A DNA stretch of 64,000 nt from Epiperipatus broadwayi (taxonomy: Eukaryota; Onychophora; Udeonychophora; Euonychophora; Peripatidae), in assembly GCA_028023455.1 (NCBI GenBank), contig JAQFVV010006699.1:390699-454698 (forward strand), written 5' to 3'. Under the pieces are notes generated by a model. The model was not told the DNA's origin, did no database searches, and saw only the letters and a program-made list of their open reading frames with translations. Position numbers and translations under genes: made by a program. Numbering within the stretch: the stretch's first letter is position 1; each line of letters opens with the position of its first letter. This document shows positions 56,931 through 64,000 of this stretch, piece after piece.

Positions 56931-59900
56931 CTGATTTGTTTTGTGGATGAATTCATACAATCCTTATGAGATCTCTATTTCTCTTTTTTGCGGTTGTGAA
57001 GAGATAATAAAGTTAATTGCAAATGTAATATGATTAAATAGTGCTCTAGTAATAAATTGCATTAATGAAAAAAAAAATTTTTAAATTTAGATTTGAATTA
57101 TTTTAGTCTTTTAAGTTGAATGCACTTTAGATAAATTACATCACAATTATAACTTAATTACTGACAAAACTGATATATTAGCTTCTGTTAAAATGCAGAT
57201 TTTAAATACATTGGAATCAAACAAAGCTAATATGAAAGTAGATCTACCGTTATCACTTAGACAATAAAGATGAGAATGGCACAATTGTACTTCTTGATCT
57301 TAATAATAGTAATGAGTAGAATTGAAGAAATTGATATATTCAGCTTAAAATATTCATTCTATTAAGCATGAAAAAAAATTCTAAAAGTTAGCTATAACGT
57401 AAATTATATATTTGAATTAAAGATTAAATATTGTATAACACAAATTGTAATTTTTTGTTTATTTAATTAATTGTTCAACGATTTAATAAAATGATAAGAA
57501 TGACTTTATGTCAATTAATTTTGTAAGCTCAGCAATTACATGTACAAACTTTATTGCCTAAAAAATGTTTAATTAACACTTTTGTTTGCTAAAAATAAAG
57601 TTTGTAGTAAAAAAAAATGAAAAAGCGAAGTTTTTAGTAACAGAGAAAGATGAAATAAAATATGATAAATAAAAAAATGATTGAGTTTGACAATATTAAT
57701 CGATGTTTTCAAGTTGTTGTTTTTTTTGTTTGCTTATGAGTGCATCCTTCATCTCACCTCCAAATCCACATTGCATCCCATAAAATAAACACAGATTATT
57801 CTCTTTTATTATGCATGTATTTTGCCAAAAATGTTTTATTCATCGGGAATGCCGGATGTATCAAACATTTAAATATCAGTGCCCATATTGACAACTCCAA
57901 TTATTTTTCTATTATACATTCTCTAGCAAGATAATAACTGCTTTCTTTTCTTTTTTAATATCTTGCAGAAGGATGAAGAATCATTTCACGACAACACATC
58001 TTTTTTCAAGTTTTTATTTATTTTTTAACTAAGTCCATTGCTACTTTAAAAACAACAACTACAACAAAGGATTAAATGGCTTAGACTGAATATATAGGCA
58101 AAAACAAAATGGATTAAAGGAATAACTAATAAATATTAAAAATAAAAATAGTAGAGAAGTCCTACTAAATGCCATTTAAAATTTTCCATTAGAAGGCCAT
58201 TGTTCCTGAACAAGAGTTAGTGGTAGGATATATAAAGAGACAGAAAATAAAGAGATCCTTGTGGAATAATAGATAATATATAAGCCTGCCACTTTACAAT
58301 CTAGTTCAAATCCACGTTTAATTTTTTTTAGAACATTACTTAGTAGCCAATTTAAATGGCAACTTTAATTATGATCCTACTATTTTTACCTTGATTGTAA
58401 ATAAGGATCAAGAATCTGGCTCAAAATCCCAACCCTTGGCACTTTATGGAGAACAAATCGTGTGAGTATTGGAAAATTCTATTTCATTCTATTTATGTTG
58501 GACATTGAAAGCCTTTAATTTTGCAGTGATACCTTTTAAATTCTTTATTTATTTATTTTTTTATCTATATATTACAAGGGAATAATAGACAAATTAAAAA
58601 TAGATAGACATATATATATATAGATTGGAAGGAAAGATAGTTATTATACATATACTGTTAAAAGATAAAATGGTCTTTAAATAAATTACTGTAAGACTAA
58701 TGGCTTTTCATTAGTGTCGACATGAAAATATATTGGATAAAAAGTCATTACATATCAGGTTTGCTAATTTTGGTAGCAATGATTCGGCTATTGGAAAGAA
58801 AAATCCTAAGTAGGATTTGCAATCCGTTTAAGTATGTATATAAATATTAAGGAGCAGATAGACCATGTAATACGTGTTACACATGCATATACATCATGGT
58901 TATGGAATAAATCTCTGCAGGTCAGAATTAAAGATTAAAATTTATGTATAGGTATAGTAAATTGTATAGTTTCAATATAGGATATACATTTTGGGTAACT
59001 TAACAACTATATAATTCAATTTTATTGATAATAAAAACACTTTACAAAGAAAGTTTGTTTTGAAATTAAAATTGTTAGATGTTAAACAAATTATGACAAT
59101 CAAATTGAAAAAAAATATCTCAAAACTGCATGTAATTATAATTTTCTACTGAGTCGATACTTTAGTCTATGTTTAGTTAAAAGCTTTACGAACGTCGTGT
59201 AGTCTTTTTTTTTTTAGTGAAATAATAAAAAAAATCTGTTTTGCGCGTTTTAACTAAAATTTAGTTTCAGATAATATTGCAAAAACAAACTTTACTTTGC
59301 TAACGAAAATTGTTCAGAACTTAGGCCTTGAGGCTAAATATTTTGCTGATTAATCATTATCGGTGACATTTCTCAGCAAAACGTTATTCTTGGTGACAGT
59401 AAACGAATAAATAATTTTACTACGCGTTATATTGTTTAAATAATATTTATAAATTAAAGCAAATGTTGAAAAGTAATAGTCTTTATTATTATCTAAATAT
59501 AAATATCCATATATATATATATGATGTTAGTGATAACACTTCAGGGTAAAGAATTGAAAGAAGACGCTGTTTCCGTTCTGTTATTGATTATTGTCAATCA
59601 CTTAGCAGCCAATTTATTACTTACAACACCTGCCAAGGTCTTAAAAGAATTTAACATTTAAAAATATATTAATTTAGATGGATATTTATTATTATTTAAG
59701 AGCAAATTTACGGTCTATACGTATTAATGTTATTATAAGGTAAACAACAATTTTCTACTTTATCAATTTATTTAGTTATTAATTTTTAAATTACGCTATA
59801 AAAAATAAATGATGTAAATGTTCTATATAGAATATATGAGGCACAGACTTTCACGACCCACCACTCTCCACTCTATCTCCTAACACTGATACACCTGAAC

Positions 59901-60759
59901 ACATTTATGTTGAAAAGATAAATAATCACCAACATACGTATTTCATGCTAAACCAGCAATCGTCGGATTGGTCCAGATTATCATCTCTACACATATATAC
60001 TATAGGTGCTCAGATATATATATAAAGATAGCCAATCCTCATACTTCAATGAACAGGCTTCAATCCTACTCCACCTCCAACTCTTCAACCGTCCATCCCA
60101 ATTTAACGCCATATTTATAAATAATTAAATCAAAATTACTTTTTGATCTCATATAAAATACACAGTTAGTACCAGAATAATAACGCTCTGAGGCGGTTTA
60201 GAGCACATGATGACAAATGAAAGAATTAAAGATTTCTAGATCTATTCCTAGTCCAATACCACTGGGGCCAAATGTCAGCTGACTTTTGAGAAAGGAGTCA
60301 TAAAAAGCACCCCCCCCCTCCAAATAACATAAATAATAATCTGATATATTAACTGATATCATTCCGAGGAACTCTTGATAAATTACAAATAAATAAATAA
60401 TCGAATACTTTGTCACTTGGGATGTATATTTTCTCACCAGAAATAACAAAGTAAGGTTGCTTGTGGTCATGTCTTCTATCATTATAGATTATGGCTAAAT
60501 ATAGTACTAGTATAATCCAATTTACCAATATTCAAATACTAAGTTTAGTTTTACTACGTTCTAGATGTTTACAAATAACTCTTTAAAAAGCACATTAAAA
60601 TAACTATGTCCATGTTTTATTAAATAATTAATTTTGTCACAAATATGTCTTCAGTTTGAATAGAGTTTGTGATAAAGTATTTTTTAGCTTAATTATTATA
60701 AACACAATTTTAAGAAAATAAAAATATCCATATCATCATTTTCAACCACTATTAATCTA
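56931..60759. other. AT-rich DNA, no gene recognised
   Basis: Short chance-like frames only (for example 57740-57934). A C9 run lies at 60309-60318 within a 94-codon minus-strand frame (60482-60198) that I cannot assign. No element recognised. Confidence 0.45.
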
Positions 60760-60900
60760 TTGCGATGAAGTTTGCTTCACATTTAATCCAGCCTATCAAT
60801 CCATAGTGTCTATTTTAATCCTCAAAATAACTTCCTTGTTTCATCTACCATCTCATATGTGATCTTCTTCTATGCCTTTAAAAACATTTTGAGAAACAAT

Positions 60901-61420
60901 TTAAAACTTTATCTGTGTATCTATTATCATTTTTCTATTAATATGCCAATCCAGCTCCATTTTACATTTTTGATTTTTTAATGATGTAAGACATATATGT
61001 TTGCTCTGCCTCTCACATATTTCATTTTGGATCTCTTATTATTTCTAACTTACATATCTCATTTATTAAATGTTCTGAAGTTTTTGTATTGCTCTTCTGT
61101 TAAATGTCCAAATCTCAGATTCACAAATAAAAAGTGAAAATGTGATCTCTGTCACAAGACTTCTACAATCTTTTGAAACCCACTTTAAAACTTTATCTAT
61201 TATTTAGTTGAGCTCCATTTCAGATTTTTGATTTTTTTTGGAAGATGTAAGAGATACCTATTTACTATCTAACTCAAATGTTCATTTTGGATGTCTTATT
61301 ATTTCTAATACAGATCTCTTGGAAAATTCATTGAGTACTCTGAAGTCTTTGTATTGCTTTCTGTTAAATGTCAAAATCATACAGATCCATAATTAAAAAT
61401 TGATAAAGAATATCTATTAA
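60901..61420. repeat. 258-bp tandem duplication in the LINE 3' region
   Basis: GCTCCATTTTACATTTTTGA at 60954 and GCTCCATTTCAGATTTTTGA at 61212 start matching stretches that run through TTTGTATTGCT(C)TTCTGTTAAATGTC. The duplicated part encodes the IxxLKWxW region of the LINE, so the protein would contain it twice. Confidence 0.75.
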
Positions 61421-61681
61421 AAATCCTTTCTTTTCAAACAATAAGCACATTGCATTTTAATACTAAGTTCTTACAAATAAATGTGTAACTTTACTGCTCC
61501 GAATTTATAAAAAAGCTCAAGCATTAGAATAAGCTGTGAACCGATGAAAGGTCTGCCACTCCTATCACACTTAGTCACACAGGATATAATAATAATATTT
61601 TTTCTGCAAAATACACTTTATCTAAATTTAATTCAGCACTGATTAATTTCCTCCATAATGTTTTCATGTGATAAAACACTG

Positions 61682-61955
61682 AACTCACATGATCATAATT
61701 TCTTATGTTTGCTCAAGCTGTTAAAATGGGCAAAACTCTCCACAAGCCAGAGTAATTAATGAATGAAAGAAGGTTTGTGCATCAGATCCAAGGCTCCTCA
61801 CTAATAAAATCCACAAGTTAGAAACTAGTCTGGGGATATTGGATGAGTAGGCACCCTAGATAGGAATTTTATGCACAAACCTTCTTGCATCCGTTGGTTC
61901 TCTGGCTTGTACTGAGTGGTCACTACTGTATGGAGAGTTTTCATGATTTCATGTG
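61682..61955. mobile_element. Palindromic SINE-like element, copy 2 (diverged)
   Basis: Starts ACTCACATGATCATAATTTC and carries GGGCAAAACTCTCCACAAGCC, AGTAATTAATGAATG, GAATTTTATGCACAAACCTT and TCTGGCTTGT in the order of copy 1. It lies within the LINE. Clear target duplications were not found. Confidence 0.6.
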
Positions 61956-63540
61956 CATTGATATATCAAATGTAGACATTTATAGTTATTACCTACTTAA
62001 AAATATGATTACCCATCTTTATTTTCTTTTGAAAAATCCGTTGCACATTACTTTAGACTTTTTAGCATTTATGTTGTAGTACTACTTTCTTACATTTATC
62101 TTAAAACTCCTGCAACTTGCATTTCCTAGATCTCTCTATTTGCAAAATCAACTATGTGACATGAGCAAAATCTAAATGATAAAATAATTTCGATTTATTT
62201 TGGCTTTCTTAGATTGCCATTTAATTAAAGAAATTATTTTATGAATATGCTCTAAAAATTTATGGAGAGGTGAAATCACATTAGAACACATCCTCATTAA
62301 TGTTTACCTTCTTAGTAGCAACATGTAATCTAATCCACTGTTGTTGCATTTTTGGTAAGTATGCTTTAGAATATGAAAGTATCCTGGATCTGTTATTTGA
62401 CAATCCAAAGCTTTAATCACTCTGAAAATTTTATACAATCAGAAATACATACTTTTTCACCAATCTACAAATCCAAAATGTGCAATGGAAATTCACATTC
62501 AGGGAATTTTTTTATAACTTCTATTAAAATATGGAGGTGTACTATGCTAAAATTACTTTTAAATTCACCTTTTTTTTTTTTTTTGATTGGTTTTGTCTAA
62601 CATTTGACTGTATATGTATTTTAATTATTTTGATAAATAATTTATAAGAAGAATGATTGAGGACTAATAAGTTATAATTTTTAATATCTTTTTTAACATT
62701 ATTTTTTAATACTACTGCATTCAATCATCTGATATATTATTATACTTTTCAAATTTTGTTTATAACTTAATCAACTTTTTTTTTATTTCCTTAACATGCT
62801 ACTTGCTTCTTTTAAAATATCAATAGTAATTCAATCATTTTTCTAGGAAGTTTTTTCTTCTTCATGGATTTCACTGCATATCTCATATTCTTACTTAAAA
62901 CAGTTACCAATTCAAAGGACATTGTAACTGTAGGGAGATATTACGATTTTTTGACTACTTTACTAGTACATAATTTTTTGCAAGAATTCTTTCACATAAT
63001 TTATTGTCATTCTTCTTTTTAGTAACATATCCTTTTTTTATTTATTTCTGGAACAATCTTCCTTCCAATATCAATTTTGAAACATTTTATTTTCTTGCAT
63101 AATTTTTCCTTGACAATTCACAATTATATTATCATATATCATTATTAATTATTACTACATAGCATTTAAAATTTTTTTAAATATTCACTTTTTTAAGGGA
63201 TCATTTTCATACATTGTTTTGTCTCAGTTTAAGAAAAATTCTGGTGAAATGCTGCATTTTTAGTATCTGCTGTGCAATTCTTAGTAAATTATCAATTATC
63301 TTCTTATTGATTTCAATCAGTCTGAACCATCATCAAGTCTGTTAATATTTTGAAATGATTATAAAGTTCAATTTTAAATAAATAGAAGTATTTCTGGAAA
63401 GTTCAGTAATATTGTTCATTAATTTTATCTTTTTATTAGTTTTTGTTTATTTAGTTTTGCATTACTAATACATATCTTTCATCTTACTAATCCAAGATCA
63501 CTTTCTGTATTAAAACTATTAAAGCCATTAATATTGTAAA

Positions 63541-63746
63541 ACAGGCAAAACTCACTATACATATTGCCACACACAGCAGAGAGCTACATTAATCAATGGG
63601 TGCCAGAAGGCTTGTGCATAAAATCCCCATCTAGTGCCTACTCATCCAATATCCCCAGATTAATATAGACATATAGTGAGTTTTGCCTATTTTAATAACA
63701 GTTAAAAGCAAGCATAAGAAATGGTGATCATGTGATATTTATTGGC
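63541..63746. mobile_element. Palindromic SINE-like element, copy 3
   Basis: Flanked by the 13-bp duplication TTAATATTGTAAA (63528-63540 and 63747-63759), within the LINE. It begins ACAGGCAAAACTCACTATAC and ends ATCATGTGATATTTATTGGC, so it lies in the opposite orientation to copy 1. The internal palindrome is shorter than in copy 1 and retains CTACTCATCCAATATCCCCA, which is also seen inverted in copy 2. Confidence 0.75.
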
Positions 63747-64000
63747 TTAATATTGTAAATACATATTTTCAACAAGTCAAATTATAATCCACTTCTGTTA
63801 TATTGTCATTTGTTATGTTTCCATGTGCATATCTATTTAGCAATTTTTATCCAAAGGAAAAAGTTGTAACATACATATTTGATTTTGTCTGCCAAACTCC
63901 ACAAGGCTGTGACTTCTCTCACGTCCATTATAATAGACAAATTGATCCATAACACTTTTCATTTTAATTAAATTTTAATCATTTTAGCATTAATGTCTTC

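Larger units (their letters stand above)
60760..64000 (-). pseudogene. RTE-like LINE (endonuclease to RT), decayed, runs off the window
   Basis: Read on the minus strand from the window end. Endonuclease pieces: RSHSLVEF near 63925, ITEVDYNLT near 63790, then FNSFNTESDLGLVR (63482-63522), the place of the SDHRLV motif of AP-like LINE endonucleases, and KLNKQKLIKR. RT pieces: KSMKKKKLPRK and ITIDILKEASSML near 62840, then KKDIKNYNLLVLNHSSYKLF (frame 62724-62542), aligned to the GDK-D-NYRPISLLS-YK-F pattern. Next IRLHVATKKVNI and TSP near 62290 (place of RGVRQGD.-SP). The C-terminus reads KIKNVKWSWIG, DNRYTDKVL and RHRRRSHMRW (61000-60840), the K-KW-WAGH / DNRWTKKVL pattern of RTE-like elements. 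Stops and frameshifts abound. Two SINE-like copies interrupt it, and about 258 bp are tandemly duplicated near its 3' end. Confidence 0.75.

Noticed and set aside
60198-60482. 94-codon minus-strand ORF containing a C9/G9 run
   Set aside because: No recognisable domain, low-complexity GGG codons, no neighbours supporting a gene.

Overview
This window looks like a gene-free, transposon-packed stretch of an animal nuclear genome, most likely an invertebrate (a mollusc is my guess; nothing here fixes the species). The DNA is very AT-rich, full of long (TA)n runs, and carries eukaryotic element classes: a Ty3/gypsy LTR retrotransposon, Penelope-like elements (PLEs) with a GIY-YIG endonuclease, an RTE-like LINE, a Merlin DNA transposon with a matching MITE, LTR-like sequences, fold-back elements and satellites. 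I recognise no host exon, rRNA, tRNA or CRISPR array. Most coding capacity is decayed; the only near-intact element is the gypsy copy at 19564-27819.

Layout. 1-4.8 kb: microsatellites, a GC-richer protein-like patch (838-1190), a 300-bp fold-back repeat and a 2.19-kb solo-LTR candidate (2610-4796) seated in a (TA)n run. 4.8-12.7 kb: a 1.3-kb direct repeat pair (4816-6178, 11408-12706), each with TATA box and AATAAA, around decayed sequence holding a coiled-coil gag-like ORF. 12.7-18.8 kb: quiet AT-rich DNA and a 332-bp tandem repeat. 18.8-28.2 kb: a PLE fragment, then the gypsy element (2.05-kb LTRs, gag, pro-RT-RNase H, integrase, all on the minus strand) inserted into one arm of a palindrome. 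28.4-31.7 kb: LTR-like DNA with a ~30-bp minisatellite. 31.8-37.5 kb: three PLE copies, two of them head to head (one broken by a Merlin-type MITE), the third with a 5' inversion. 38.1-50.7 kb: a decayed minus-strand LTR-element candidate that itself contains a 3.1-kb Merlin transposon (40820-43917) and has its right LTR split by a 3.6-kb insertion. 51.1-56.9 kb: a fourth PLE split by a 3.9-kb LTR-like insertion and by a short palindromic SINE-like element. 60.8 kb to the window end: a minus-strand RTE-like LINE carrying two more copies of that short element.

The parts do not form a cellular pathway. What the region records is repeated nested insertion. The order can be read in several places: PLE before LTR-like element and SINE-like element; palindrome before gypsy; LTR-like element before Merlin; LINE before SINE-like element. 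Many junctions sit at (TA)n runs. All family assignments come from motifs read by eye; no database search was possible.
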